A DNA stretch of 64,000 nt from Achromobacter sp. AONIH1 (lineage in GTDB: Bacteria > Pseudomonadota > Gammaproteobacteria > Burkholderiales > Burkholderiaceae_B): the NCBI RefSeq assembly GCF_002902905.1, contig NZ_CP026124.1:2914001-2978000 (forward strand). Reading direction: 5' to 3'. The position numbers were made by a program, and so were the translations under genes. This document shows positions 38,272-48,795 of this stretch, piece by piece; position 1 is the stretch's first letter; every line of letters begins with the position of its first letter. The notes below the pieces were generated by a model. The model did no database searches and was not told where the DNA came from. It was given only the letters and a program-made list of their open reading frames with translations.

Positions 38272-40050
38272 GTGGTCTCTGTCATGAAATCCTTGCCGCG
38301 CCGCCAGTTTGATGTGGTGGTCGTCGGCGCCGGTGGAGCCGGCATGCGTTGTTCCCTGCAACTGTCCCAGGCCGGCCTGTCGGTCGCCGTGCTGTCCAAG
38401 GTGTTCCCGACCCGTTCGCACACCGTGGCGGCGCAGGGCGGCGTGAGCGCCTCGCTGGGCAACATGAGCGAGGACAACTGGTACTGGCACATGTACGACA
38501 CCGTCAAGGGCTCGGACTGGCTGGGCGACCAGGACGCCATCGAATTCATGTGCCGCGAAGCGCCGAACGCCGTGTACGAGCTCGAGCACTTCGGCATGCC
38601 GTTCGACCGCAACCCCGACGGCACCATCTACCAGCGCCCGTTCGGCGGCCACACCGCCAACTTCGGCGAGAAGCCGGTCCAGCGCGCCTGTGCCGCCGCC
38701 GACCGCACCGGCCACGCGCTGCTGCACACCCTCTACCAGCGCAACGTCGCCGCGCGCACCCAGTTCTTCGTCGAATGGATGGCGCTGGACCTGCTGCGCA
38801 ACGAAGCGGGCGACGTCGTGGGCGTGACCGCCCTGGAAATGGAAACGGGCGAGATCTACATCCTGGAAGCCAAGACCACGGTGCTGGCCACCGGCGGCGC
38901 CGGCCGCATCTGGGCCGCTTCCACCAACGCCTTCATCAACACCGGTGACGGTCTGGGCATGGCCGCCCGCGCGGGCATCCCGCTGCAGGACATGGAATTC
39001 TGGCAGTTCCACCCGACCGGCGTGGCCGGCGCCGGCGTGCTGATCACGGAAGGCGTGCGCGGCGAAGGCGGCATCCTGCTGAACAAGGATGGCGAACGCT
39101 TCATGGAGCGCTATGCGCCCACGCTGAAGGACCTGGCCCCGCGCGACTTCGTGTCCCGCTCGATGGACCAGGAAATCAAGGAAGGCCGCGGCTGCGGTCC
39201 TGACGGCAGCTACGTGGTGCTCAAGCTCGACCACCTGGGCGCCGACGTGATCAACAAGCGCCTGCCCTCGATCCGCGAAATCGCCATCAAGTTCGGCAAC
39301 GTCGACCCGATCAAGGAACCGATCCCCGTCGTCCCGACCATCCACTACCAGATGGGCGGCATCCCGGCCAACTATCACGGCCAGGTGCTGACGCGCGAAA
39401 ACGGCGAGAACAAGATCGTCAACGGCCTGTACGCCATCGGCGAATGCGCCGCGGTGTCGGTGCACGGCGCCAACCGCCTGGGCACGAACTCGCTGCTGGA
39501 CCTGATCGTCTTCGGTCGCGCCACCGGCAACCACATCGTCAATTCGCACCCGGAACACCAGCACTCGCACCAGCCCGTGCCGCAGCAGGCCGTGGAATTC
39601 TCGCTGGACCGCGTCAACAAGCTGGAATCGCGCACCTCGGGCGAAAAGACCCAGGACATCGGCAACGCCATCCGCTTCTCGATGCAGCGTCACTGCGGCG
39701 TGTTCCGCACGCTGGAGCTGCTGAACGAAGGCGTGACCCAGATCGAAGACCTGGCCAAGCAAGCCGACAACATCTACTTCAAGGACAAGTCCAAGGTGTT
39801 CAACACCGCGCGCGTCGAGGCGCTGGAACTGGCCAACATGACCGAAGTGGCCCGCGCCACGATCAAGTCGGCCGCCAACCGCACCGAAAGCCGCGGCGCG
39901 CATGCGCTGGACGACCACCCGACCCGCGACGACGAGAACTGGCTGAAGCACACGCTGTGGTACTCCGAAGGCAGCCGCCTGGACTACAAGCCCGTGCAGA
40001 TGAAGCCGCTGACGGTCGAGTCCTTCCCGCCCAAGGCGCGTACCTTCTAA
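38272..40050 (+). CDS. sdhA: Succinate dehydrogenase flavoprotein subunit
   Basis: Protein of 592 aa from GTG 38272, three bases after sdhD, or 588 aa from ATG 38284. Neither has a strong ribosome site. It contains the Rossmann VVVGAGGAGMR, His50 in PTRSHTVAAQGG for covalent FAD, the active-site segment HPTGVAGAGVLITEGVRGEGG with its arginine, and HGANRLGTNSLLDLIVFGR. It oxidises succinate to fumarate and passes electrons to SdhB. Confidence 0.97.
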   Translation: MVSVMKSLPRRQFDVVVVGAGGAGMRCSLQLSQAGLSVAVLSKVFPTRSHTVAAQGGVSASLGNMSEDNWYWHMYDTVKGSDWLGDQDAIEFMCREAPNAVYELEHFGMPFDRNPDGTIYQRPFGGHTANFGEKPVQRACAAADRTGHALLHTLYQRNVAARTQFFVEWMALDLLRNEAGDVVGVTALEMETGEIYILEAKTTVLATGGAGRIWAASTNAFINTGDGLGMAARAGIPLQDMEFWQFHPTGVAGAGVLITEGVRGEGGILLNKDGERFMERYAPTLKDLAPRDFVSRSMDQEIKEGRGCGPDGSYVVLKLDHLGADVINKRLPSIREIAIKFGNVDPIKEPIPVVPTIHYQMGGIPANYHGQVLTRENGENKIVNGLYAIGECAAVSVHGANRLGTNSLLDLIVFGRATGNHIVNSHPEHQHSHQPVPQQAVEFSLDRVNKLESRTSGEKTQDIGNAIRFSMQRHCGVFRTLELLNEGVTQIEDLAKQADNIYFKDKSKVFNTARVEALELANMTEVARATIKSAANRTESRGAHALDDHPTRDDENWLKHTLWYSEGSRLDYKPVQMKPLTVESFPPKARTF

Positions 40051-40068
40051 GTCCGGATAGAGCCTACT

Positions 40069-40785
40069 ATGAGCACCAAGAGAATCGTCAAGTTCGAAAT
40101 CTACCGCTACGATCCGGACAAGGACGAGCGTCCCTACATGCAGAAGCTGGAAGTCGAGCTTCAGCCGACCGACAAGATGCTGCTCGATGCGCTGGTGCGC
40201 ATCAAGAACGACGTCGACGACAGCCTGGCGCTGCGCCGCTCGTGCCGTGAAGGCGTGTGCGGTTCGGACGCCATGAACATCAACGGCAAGAACGGCCTGG
40301 CCTGCACGACGAACCTGCGCGAGCTGAAGGAACCGATCGTGCTGCGTCCGCTGCCCGGCCTGCCGGTGATCCGCGACCTGATCGTGGACATGACGCACTT
40401 CTTCAACCAGTACCACTCGATCCGCCCGTACCTCATCAACGACACGCCGCCGCCCGAAAAGGAACGCCTGCAGTCGCCCGAGGCCCGCGAAGAGCTGGAC
40501 GGTCTGTACGAGTGCATCCTGTGCGCGTGCTGTTCCACTTCCTGCCCGTCGTTCTGGTGGAATCCGGACAAGTTCGTCGGCCCGGCCGGCCTGCTGCAGG
40601 CCTACCGCTTCATCGCGGACAGCCGCGACGAAGCCACCGGCAGCCGCCTGGACAACCTGGAAGACCCGTACCGCCTGTTCCGTTGCCACACCATCATGAA
40701 CTGCGTCGACGTCTGTCCGAAGGGCCTGAATCCGACCAAGGCGATCGGCAAGATCAAGGAACTGATGGTCCGCCGGACGGTCTAG
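40069..40785 (+). CDS. sdhB: Succinate dehydrogenase iron-sulfur subunit
   Basis: Protein of 238 aa with all three cluster motifs. The [2Fe-2S] site is [18 protein letters not shown] with a further Cys in LACTTNL. The [4Fe-4S] and [3Fe-4S] sites are [17 protein letters not shown] and [17 protein letters not shown]. It links SdhA to the quinone site. It is followed by a 12-bp-stem hairpin before sdhE. Confidence 0.97.
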   Translation: MSTKRIVKFEIYRYDPDKDERPYMQKLEVELQPTDKMLLDALVRIKNDVDDSLALRRSCREGVCGSDAMNINGKNGLACTTNLRELKEPIVLRPLPGLPVIRDLIVDMTHFFNQYHSIRPYLINDTPPPEKERLQSPEAREELDGLYECILCACCSTSCPSFWWNPDKFVGPAGLLQAYRFIADSRDEATGSRLDNLEDPYRLFRCHTIMNCVDVCPKGLNPTKAIGKIKELMVRRTV

Positions 40786-40809
40786 TTTCAAGCAGCTTTT
40801 TTATCGCCG

Positions 40810-40841
40810 CGCGCTCCGGGATCGGGTCCTCCCGGAGCGCG
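40810..40841 (+). terminator. Hairpin between sdhB and sdhE
   Basis: A perfect 12-bp stem CGCGCTCCGGGA/TCCCGGAGCGCG with an 8-nt loop lies 24 bp after sdhB. No T-run follows, so it probably protects the sdhCDAB message or attenuates sdhE-gltA. Confidence 0.45.
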
Positions 40842-40949
40842 GCACGCCGAAGGGCGGCGCGGGTTGCAGGCATTGTGCCGCCGGGCCGCTCCCAGGCGGC
40901 AACGCCCCCGCGGGCGCGGCGCGCGTAGGGCCTTCATTTAGGTGTAACG

Positions 40950-41210
40950 ATGAGCAGGCTTACTGAACTGGAGCGGGCGCGACTGCGTTGGCGGGCGCGC
41001 CGCGGCTTGCTCGAAAACGACTTGATCATCACCCGGTACCTCGACGCCCATGAGGCCGAGCTCACCGACGATGACGTAGCCGCATTGACGCAGCTCTTCG
41101 AGTTGGGAGACAACGATCTTCTCGACCTGCTGCTGGCCCGCAAGGAACTCGAGGGCGCGCTGGACACGCCCCGGCTCCGCAACATCATCGGCCAGATGCG
41201 GTCGCTCTGA
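40950..41210 (+). CDS. sdhE: Succinate dehydrogenase assembly factor 2 (flavinator)
   Basis: Protein of 86 aa of the SdhE/YgfY family. The RRGLLENDLI motif includes the conserved Arg-Gly needed for FAD attachment to SdhA. LTDDDVAALTQLFELGDNDLLDLLL follows, as in family members. Its place between sdhB and gltA matches its role. Confidence 0.95.
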   Translation: MSRLTELERARLRWRARRGLLENDLIITRYLDAHEAELTDDDVAALTQLFELGDNDLLDLLLARKELEGALDTPRLRNIIGQMRSL

Positions 41211-41229
41211 TTAATTGAGAGGAAAAAAC

Positions 41230-42540
<1,311 letters not shown>

Positions 42541-42559
42541 TCCTTCCGCGCTTGCGCAG

Positions 42560-42593
42560 ACAAACCCGCCCGCTGTGGCGGGTTTGTTTTTTT
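42560..42593 (+). terminator. Rho-independent terminator of gltA
   Basis: A perfect 11-bp stem ACAAACCCGCC/GGCGGGTTTGT with a 6-nt loop is followed by six T residues, 20 bp past the gltA stop. Confidence 0.92.
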
Positions 42594-42655
42594 GGGCGCC
42601 CGGGATCAGGCGCTTGCGCGTGGCGTCGAGCCAGGCGGCCCTGGCATGGCCGGCG

Positions 42656-42671
42656 CTGTCAGATCTGACAG
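42656..42671. promoter_or_regulatory. Perfect 16-bp palindrome CTGTCAGATCTGACAG
   Basis: This gapless self-complementary 16-mer lies in the 340-bp gap between gltA and the AraC gene. It stands out as a candidate dimeric regulator site upstream of the amide-utilisation genes. Confidence 0.5.
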
Positions 42672-42692
42672 GGAACGGGTAAACACCAATTC

Positions 42693-42708
42693 AAAGGCAT
42701 ATGCCTTT
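42693..42708. promoter_or_regulatory. Perfect 16-bp palindrome AAAGGCATATGCCTTT
   Basis: A second gapless palindrome lies 21 bp after the first, in an AT-rich stretch about 170 bp upstream of the AraC gene start. The rest of this gap up to 42880 is GC-rich, with no gene that I can support. Confidence 0.5.
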
Positions 42709-42880
42709 TGGCAGAATCCCCCGAAAACAGCGAGGGCGGAAAGCCCCTTGCGGCAGCACGCAGGCAGCAGCATCAAGCATCAGGCAGCAACTGGCGTCGG
42801 GCCGCGGCAGCGGGCGGGGCCAGCCGCAGTCCCGTAAAGATAGCGCCGCTCGCCGGCGTCAGCCCTGCCGGGGGGAAAAT

Positions 42881-43828
42881 TTGAAGCTGAACTATTCAAC
42901 CGAGGCGCTGACCGAGCGTCAGCGGCCGGAATACTGGAACGAAGTTGTCTGCAAGCATTGCGTCCTGGCAGACAGCACCATCGAAAGCCCGCGCAAGTTC
43001 ATCGGCAAGTACGCCGCCAAGTCGATCGACGACATCGAGATCTCCCGGATGTCCTCGCCGCGCCATGTCTGGGAGCGCGAGGCCACCCATATGCGCAAGG
43101 ACTCGAACGAGGCCTTCCTGCTGACGCTGATGGAATCCGGGATCGGCCATCTGTCGCAGTCCGGCCGTTCCACGCAGGTCAACAATGGCGACATCGCGCT
43201 GTACGATGCGGAGCGCCGGTTCACCTATGACGTGACGCCTGAGTCTGTCCTATTGTTACGTATCCCGCGCAAACAGCTGCTGTATCGCGCGCCCCTGGCC
43301 GAGCGCTACACGGCGGTGCGCTTCACGCCGGACAAGCCCATCACCGGCCTGCTGGCCAGCAGGCTGCGCGAAGCCGCCAGCGCAAATTTCACCGAAGACC
43401 TGCCCGCCGGCGTGCAAAAGCAGTTTGCCGCGTCATTGCTCGATCTGCTGGCCGCGACCATCCAGGTGCAGATGGCCGGCTGCGATCCCGAGGCCGACGA
43501 ACGCGAGCGGCGGTTGCAGCGGGTCAAGCAGTACATCGAATCGCAGCTGGATGATCCGCTGCTGACCGTGGACCGCATCGCCAGCGCCCTGAACATGTCC
43601 GAGCGCACGCTGACCCGCTTGTTCGCGCACAGCGGCAGCACGCCCATGCGCTGGGTCTGGCAACGGCGTCTCGAGGCCGCGTATTGCGCGTTGAAGGAGG
43701 GCCGGGCGCGGCAGGTGACCGTAGCGGCGTTCCGCAATGGCTTCAACGACGTCGCGCACTTCAGCCGGCTCTTCAAGCTCAGCTACGGCCATTCGCCGAA
43801 GGATCTGCTGAGCCGCCCGAGGCGCTGA
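42881..43828 (+). CDS. AraC family transcriptional regulator
   Basis: Protein of 315 aa read from TTG 42881 (LKLNYSTEALTERQRPEYW), with GGGGGGA 5 nt upstream. An ATG at 42701 would add 60 low-complexity residues and cut through a palindrome, so it is less likely. The N-terminal AraC-binding-like domain covers about 1-190. The C-terminal double helix-turn-helix is about 215-312 (LTVDRIASALNMSERTLTRLF, VTVAAFRNGFNDVAHFSRLFK). It probably activates the downstream amidase and transporter genes. Confidence 0.85.
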   Translation: MKLNYSTEALTERQRPEYWNEVVCKHCVLADSTIESPRKFIGKYAAKSIDDIEISRMSSPRHVWEREATHMRKDSNEAFLLTLMESGIGHLSQSGRSTQVNNGDIALYDAERRFTYDVTPESVLLLRIPRKQLLYRAPLAERYTAVRFTPDKPITGLLASRLREAASANFTEDLPAGVQKQFAASLLDLLAATIQVQMAGCDPEADERERRLQRVKQYIESQLDDPLLTVDRIASALNMSERTLTRLFAHSGSTPMRWVWQRRLEAAYCALKEGRARQVTVAAFRNGFNDVAHFSRLFKLSYGHSPKDLLSRPRR

Positions 43829-43852
43829 ACGGCGTCGAACGACACCGACCGC

Positions 43853-43897
43853 AAAGCCGGCCGCGAGCCCTGGAATGGGCCGCGCGCCGGCTTTTTT
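43853..43897 (+). terminator. Rho-independent terminator of the AraC gene
   Basis: An outer stem AAAGCCGGC/GCCGGCTTT and an inner GCCC/GGGC hairpin are followed by T residues to 43897. It starts 24 bp after the AraC stop. Confidence 0.8.
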
Positions 43898-43904
43898 CAT
43901 TGCC

Positions 43905-43968
43905 GCCGCCTCAAGATGAAAAGCGCCCCCTCGGGGGACAGCAAGCGCACGTAGTGCGCTGCGCTGTC
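43905..43968. repeat. Interspersed hairpin repeat
   Basis: A CCCCC-TC-GGGGG core (43926-43937) is followed by a compound stem: GACAGC/GCTGTC outside and AGCGCAC-GTA-GTGCGCT inside (43937-43968). It resembles the elements near 2049 and 11440 and lies between the AraC terminator and the amidase gene. Nothing coding is seen up to 44124. Confidence 0.5.
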
Positions 43969-44124
43969 TGCATGCCTAGTCCGTGGCGGCCACAGTCAAG
44001 CGCCGTGGCCGTCACGAGCAAGAAATCCTGTTCCGAGCGCCTTAGTCTGCATGCAGGCAAGCATCTGGGCATTTCAGTGTGTTCACGGCGCGGGCGCGCC
44101 AACTGCACGGACAGGGAGAACGGG

Positions 44125-45540
44125 ATGAATCACGATGATCTGCACTACATGGGCATGCGCGAAATCGGCCTGGCCATCCAGGCTGGCGAGCTTTCCTCGG
44201 AAGCCGTCACCGAACGCCAATTCGAACGCATCGCCCAGCTTGACGGCCGGCTCAAGAGCTACGCATTGCTCATGAAGGACGGCGCGCTGGCGGCCGCGCG
44301 CCAGGCCGACAGGGAAATCGCGCTGGGCCAGCTGCGCGGTCCGCTGCATGGCGTGCCCGTGGCCGTCAAGGACCTGTGCTGGACCGCCGACGCGCCGACG
44401 GCCTTCGGCACCACGATCTACCGTGGATTCCAGACCCACGAGGACGGCACGGTGGTGAAACGCCTGCGCGAGGCGGGCGCCGTCATCCTGGGCAAGGTGC
44501 AGCTGACAGAGGGCGCGCTGACGGATCATCATCCTGATATCGATCCGCCCGTGAACCCCTGGAATCCCGCGCACTGGACCGGCGTGTCCTCCAGCGGCTC
44601 CGGCGTCGCGCCGGCGGCGGGCCTGTGCTACGGCGCCATCGGCACCGACACCGGCGGCTCCATCCGCTTTCCCTCGGCGGCCTGCGGCGTGACTGGCATC
44701 AAGCCCACCTGGGGCCGCGTGAGCCGCCATGGCGCGTTCGAGCTGGCGGCCTCGCTCGATCACCTGGGTCCCATGACCCGCAGCGCGGAAGATTCGGCGG
44801 CGATGCTGGGCGTCATCGCGGGCGCCGACGACAACGATCCCACGGCCAGCCAGTTGCCGGTGCCTGACTATCTGCGCGAAATGGAGCGCGGCGTCCGGGG
44901 GCTGCGCATCGGCGTCGACACACGCTGGAACCACGATGATGTCGACGCGCCCACGCGCGGCATGATGGACGAGGTTGTGCGGGTAATGACGGAGCTGGGG
45001 GCCGAGATCGTCGAGGTCCGCGCGCCGGACGCGGTCGACGTGCAGCGCAACTGGTTCAACCTGTGCGGCATCGAGGCCGCCGTGGTCCACGAAAAGACCT
45101 ACCCCTCGCGCAAGGACGAGTACGGCCCGGCCTTGGCCAACCTCATCGAAACGGGTCGGGCGCTGCGTGGCACCGACTATCAGAAGATCCTGCTGCAGCG
45201 GGCCGCGTACACGGGCCGGATGCGCGCGCTGATGCGGCAGGTGGACGCGCTGCTGGTGCCGACCACGCCGATCGCCTCGCCGACGGTGGCGCAGATGCAC
45301 GTCTCCGGCCAGGAATACGTGGACATCTGGTTCGCCATGATGCGGTACACGGCGCCGCTGGACATGGCCGGCGTGCCCACCATCACGCTGCCGGGCGGCT
45401 TCCTGGCGGATGCGGGCACGCCCATCGGCTTTCAGTTCGTCGGCGCCGATTTCCGCGAAGACCTGATCGTGCGCGCCGCGCACGCCTATCAGCAGGCCAC
45501 CGACTGGCATCGCCGTCGCCCCGACCTGGCCTGGGTCTGA
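44125..45540 (+). CDS. Amidase (amidase signature family)
   Basis: Protein of 471 aa from ATG 44125 after GGGAGAACGGG. The Ser-Ser-Lys triad is present: Lys82 in VAVKDLCW, the cis-serine about Ser155 in the SSSGSG loop, and nucleophile Ser179 in GTDTGGSIRFPSAACG. The family hydrolyses amides to acid and ammonia. It sits directly ahead of a five-gene importer of the urea/short-chain-amide class, so it likely acts on the imported amide. The specific substrate is not known. Confidence 0.92.
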   Translation: MNHDDLHYMGMREIGLAIQAGELSSEAVTERQFERIAQLDGRLKSYALLMKDGALAAARQADREIALGQLRGPLHGVPVAVKDLCWTADAPTAFGTTIYRGFQTHEDGTVVKRLREAGAVILGKVQLTEGALTDHHPDIDPPVNPWNPAHWTGVSSSGSGVAPAAGLCYGAIGTDTGGSIRFPSAACGVTGIKPTWGRVSRHGAFELAASLDHLGPMTRSAEDSAAMLGVIAGADDNDPTASQLPVPDYLREMERGVRGLRIGVDTRWNHDDVDAPTRGMMDEVVRVMTELGAEIVEVRAPDAVDVQRNWFNLCGIEAAVVHEKTYPSRKDEYGPALANLIETGRALRGTDYQKILLQRAAYTGRMRALMRQVDALLVPTTPIASPTVAQMHVSGQEYVDIWFAMMRYTAPLDMAGVPTITLPGGFLADAGTPIGFQFVGADFREDLIVRAAHAYQQATDWHRRRPDLAWV

Positions 45541-45580
45541 TACGTCCTGGTCACGGACTCTCTCAATGGAAGGAGCCTCC

Positions 45581-46819
45581 ATGTCTCTCAATCGACGCGG
45601 TTTCATCAAGACGGCCGCCGGCGCGCTGGCCTACGCCAGCAGCTTCGACCTGCTGGCGCAGGCGAAGATCGATTCGTCCAAGTCCATCAAGGTCGCCAAC
45701 CTGCTGGACAAGACCGGCGTGCTGAACAACTACTGCCTCAAGCAGATCAAGGCGGTGGCCATGGCGGCCGACGAGATCAACGCCGCCGGCGGCCTGCTCG
45801 GCCGCAAGGTGGAAATCATCTTCTATGACACGCAATCCAGCAATCGGCTCTACTCGCAATACGCGACCCAGGCCTTCGTGCGCGACAAGGTCGATGTGAT
45901 TCATGGGGCGGTCGCCAGTTCAGCGCGCGAGGTCGTCCGACCCATCGTGCAGCGCTTCAAGGGCCTGTATTTCTACAATGCACTGTACGAAGGCGGCGTC
46001 TGCGACCGGCGTCATGTCTGCCCCGGCATGGTGCCGGGACAGGAGCTGGATCCGCTGGTCGACTACGTGATCAAGGAGCGCAACGCCAAGACCCACTACA
46101 TCCTGGCCGCTGACTACAACTATGGCCAGATCACCAGCAAGTGGCTGCAGAAATTCATCCGCGAAAAGGGCGCCAGGGACGTCGCGGTCGAGTTCTTTCC
46201 ACTGGACGTGACCAACTTCGCGCCCGCGCTCAGCCGCATCCAGGCGGCCAGGCCGGACGCCGTGTGGTCCGCCCTGGTCGGCGATGCCCACATGAGCTTC
46301 TACCGCCAGTTCGAATCGACCATCGGCAAGAAGAACATGACGCTGGTCGGCACCGTGTACGGCGCGGCCCGTGAAAACGCCATGCTGAGCGCGCAGGAGA
46401 ACGACGGCACCATCATCGCCGCGTCCTTCATCGACACGCTGCCCACGGAAGCGGCAAGAGGCTTCGTCCAGCATTTCGCGCGGTTCACCGGAGAATCCGA
46501 CTACATCGGCGAGTATGGCGAGTACGGCTATCGGGGCATGATGCTCTGGGCCGAGGCCGTGCGGCGCGCCGGCAGCGTGGAACCCGACAAGGTGATCGCG
46601 GCGCTGCCGGGCACGCGCTACGACGGTCCCGGCGGGCTGTATTCCATCGACGAACAGGCCAACCACACCGTCATGGACATTCATATCGCCATCGGCAACA
46701 AGGACAAGGGCTTCGACGTCGTCAAGTCGTTCCCCCAGCGTCAGCCCAGCGATACGCAGGCGGTATGCGACCTGCGCCGCAACCCCGACGACACCCGGCA
46801 GTACGAACCCAAGCTCTAG
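45581..46819 (+). CDS. Urea/short-chain-amide type ABC transporter substrate-binding protein
   Basis: Protein of 412 aa from ATG 45581, preceded by AAGGAG. It has a twin-arginine export signal (NRRGFIKTAAGALAYASS). The type I periplasmic fold resembles UrtA/FmdD/AmiC: NLLDKTGVLNNYCLKQIKAVAMAADEINAAGG, then GLYFYNALYEGGVCDR, and YNYGQITSKWLQKFI. Five genes here match the urtABCDE order, but no urease is present and an amidase leads the unit. An amide rather than urea is therefore the likely ligand. Confidence 0.88.
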   Translation: MSLNRRGFIKTAAGALAYASSFDLLAQAKIDSSKSIKVANLLDKTGVLNNYCLKQIKAVAMAADEINAAGGLLGRKVEIIFYDTQSSNRLYSQYATQAFVRDKVDVIHGAVASSAREVVRPIVQRFKGLYFYNALYEGGVCDRRHVCPGMVPGQELDPLVDYVIKERNAKTHYILAADYNYGQITSKWLQKFIREKGARDVAVEFFPLDVTNFAPALSRIQAARPDAVWSALVGDAHMSFYRQFESTIGKKNMTLVGTVYGAARENAMLSAQENDGTIIAASFIDTLPTEAARGFVQHFARFTGESDYIGEYGEYGYRGMMLWAEAVRRAGSVEPDKVIAALPGTRYDGPGGLYSIDEQANHTVMDIHIAIGNKDKGFDVVKSFPQRQPSDTQAVCDLRRNPDDTRQYEPKL

Positions 46820-46889
46820 ATCCGGATGCGCCCGCGCCGCCCATTCCGGCCGCGCGGACGCGCCCCTGCCTTACGCTGCGGAGAACGCC

Positions 46890-47750
46890 TTGGCATCGAT
46901 CTACACCAACCTCTACCTCATCGTCTTCTCGATCTCGTTGATGCTGCTGATCAGCCTGGGACTGGCGGTGATCTTCGGCATGATGAAGGTCATCAACCTG
47001 GCCCACGGCGAATTCATGATGGTGGGCGGATACGCCTGCGTGCTGTCCGTCAACGCCGGCGCGCCGCTATGGCTGGGCGTGCTGGCCGGCGGCGTCGTCA
47101 CGGGCCTGGCCGGCATCGTGGTCGAGCGGCTGGTGATCCGCCACCTCTACGGCAGGATGATGGACACGCTGCTGGCCACCTGGGGACTGTCGTTGCTGTT
47201 CGTGGGCGCGGCCACCACGGTGTTCGGCGCCTCCAGCATCGGCCTGTCGACGGACTTCGCCAACGTCGCCATCGGCGGCATGAACGTGTCTTCCTACAAC
47301 CTGGCGATCTGCGCATTCTCCCTGGCCCTGGTGGCGCTGTGCTGGTGGCTGGCGGTGCGGACCAAGGCCGGCCTGATCGTGCGGGGCACCATGCAGGCGC
47401 CGGAAATGGCCTGCTGCCTGGGCGTGGACAGGAACCGGGTTTACATGGCCACCTTCGGGCTCGGGTCCTGCCTGGCCGGGCTTGCCGGCGCGGCGCTGGC
47501 GCCCCTGACCGGCGTCAGCCCGGCCATGGGCGGCTTCTTCGTGGCCAAGGCCTTCATCACCGTCATCGTCGGCGGCCATCTGCCCCTGGTCGGCGCCAGC
47601 GCGGCGTCCACGCTGTTCGGCGCGATCGATGGCGCGGTGTCCTACGCCTACAGCTCCGTGCTGGGCGAGGTCACGATGCTGATCGCCGCGGTCCTGCTGC
47701 TGCGCATGCTGCCGCTGGGCATCACCGGCCGCATGAAGCGAGGTATCTAG
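46890..47750 (+). CDS. Branched-chain/urea-type ABC transporter permease (LivH/UrtB)
   Basis: Protein of 286 aa from TTG 46890, with GGAG 6 nt upstream (46880-46883). It has about eight membrane helices and the LivH/UrtB hallmarks: GLAVIFGMMKVINLAHGEFMM near the N-terminus and the coupling region with FVAKAFITVIVGG. It forms the importer channel with the next gene product, which starts 1 bp after its stop. Confidence 0.9.
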   Translation: MASIYTNLYLIVFSISLMLLISLGLAVIFGMMKVINLAHGEFMMVGGYACVLSVNAGAPLWLGVLAGGVVTGLAGIVVERLVIRHLYGRMMDTLLATWGLSLLFVGAATTVFGASSIGLSTDFANVAIGGMNVSSYNLAICAFSLALVALCWWLAVRTKAGLIVRGTMQAPEMACCLGVDRNRVYMATFGLGSCLAGLAGAALAPLTGVSPAMGGFFVAKAFITVIVGGHLPLVGASAASTLFGAIDGAVSYAYSSVLGEVTMLIAAVLLLRMLPLGITGRMKRGI

Positions 47751-47751
47751 C

Positions 47752-48795
47752 ATGAGCGGTTCCACGTTTTCCATGGATTTCGACGCGCATGCGGGCCGTT
47801 CGCCGCGGCGTCCCTGGTGGTTCTCGGTGCTTGCCTGCACGGCGCTGATGCTGGCCGTGCCGCAGTACGGCGACACCGCGATGCAGCTCGACTTGTCGCT
47901 GGTGATGATCCTGTCCCTGCTGGCGCTGAGCATGGGCTTCCTGTGGGGCTACGTCGGAATCCTCAGCTTCGGCCAGACGATCTTCTTCGGACTGGGCGGC
48001 TATGCCTACGCGCTGTGCAGCCTCAACACGGACCTGCCGCTGGCGGCGTTCGCGCTGGCCGCCGTCGTGCCCATGCTGTTCGCGCTGCTGCTGGGCTACT
48101 TCATGATGTACGGCCGCATCAGCGACATCTACCTGAGCGTCATCACGCTGGTCGTCACGCTGATCTTCGAGAAGGGCGTGCGCGCCACCTCGGGGCCCGA
48201 GTACGTGATCGGCAGCGTGCGGCTGAACGGCCAGAACGGGATACCGGGATTGCCGGGCCTGCCGCTGCGGATCGGTCCGCTCGACCTGCAGTCCATCGAG
48301 GGCATTTTCTATCTGGCACTGGGCTTGCTGGCGCTGGCGTACATCGGCATCCGCCTGTTCCTGGCCAGCGCGCCAGGGCGCGTGATGGTGGGCCTGCGCG
48401 AAAACGAGCGCCGCATGGAACTGCTGGGGTACGACAGCCGGCGGTACAAGCTGATGGCCTTCGTCATCGCCGGCGGCCTCGCGGGCCTGTCCGGCGGCCT
48501 GTACGCGCTGTGGGGCAACTTCGTCGGCCCGGAAATGTTCAGCCTGAATCAGGCCGCGATGGTGGTCATCTGGGTGATCGTGGGCGGGCGCTCGCTGCTG
48601 CTGGGCGCGATCATCGGCACCTTGCTGATCCAGTATCTCACCACCTGGCTGGGCACGGTGGGCGTGGGGCAGGTCACGCTGACCCTGGGTTTCATATTGA
48701 TTCTCTGCGTGCTGCTGTTTCCGCAGGGGCTGGTGCCGGCATGCAGGAGCCTGCTGGGCCGGCTGCAGCCGCGGCGGCGCGAAGGGAGCGACTGA
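47752..48795 (+). CDS. Branched-chain/urea-type ABC transporter permease (LivM/UrtC)
   Basis: Protein of 347 aa with about ten membrane helices. The LivM/UrtC segments SMGFLWGYVGILSFGQTIFFGLGGYAYAL and RVMVGLRENERRMELLGYDSRRYKLMAFVIAGGLAG are present. The second includes the ATPase-coupling motif. The stop overlaps the ATPase start (TGATG). Confidence 0.92.
   Translation: MSGSTFSMDFDAHAGRSPRRPWWFSVLACTALMLAVPQYGDTAMQLDLSLVMILSLLALSMGFLWGYVGILSFGQTIFFGLGGYAYALCSLNTDLPLAAFALAAVVPMLFALLLGYFMMYGRISDIYLSVITLVVTLIFEKGVRATSGPEYVIGSVRLNGQNGIPGLPGLPLRIGPLDLQSIEGIFYLALGLLALAYIGIRLFLASAPGRVMVGLRENERRMELLGYDSRRYKLMAFVIAGGLAGLSGGLYALWGNFVGPEMFSLNQAAMVVIWVIVGGRSLLLGAIIGTLLIQYLTTWLGTVGVGQVTLTLGFILILCVLLFPQGLVPACRSLLGRLQPRRREGSD

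Noticed and set aside
42701..42880. ATG start giving the AraC regulator 60 extra residues
   Set aside because: The ATG is the centre of a perfect palindrome, and the added residues are low-complexity Arg/Gln/Ser, unlike AraC N-termini. The TTG at 42881 has a good ribosome site.
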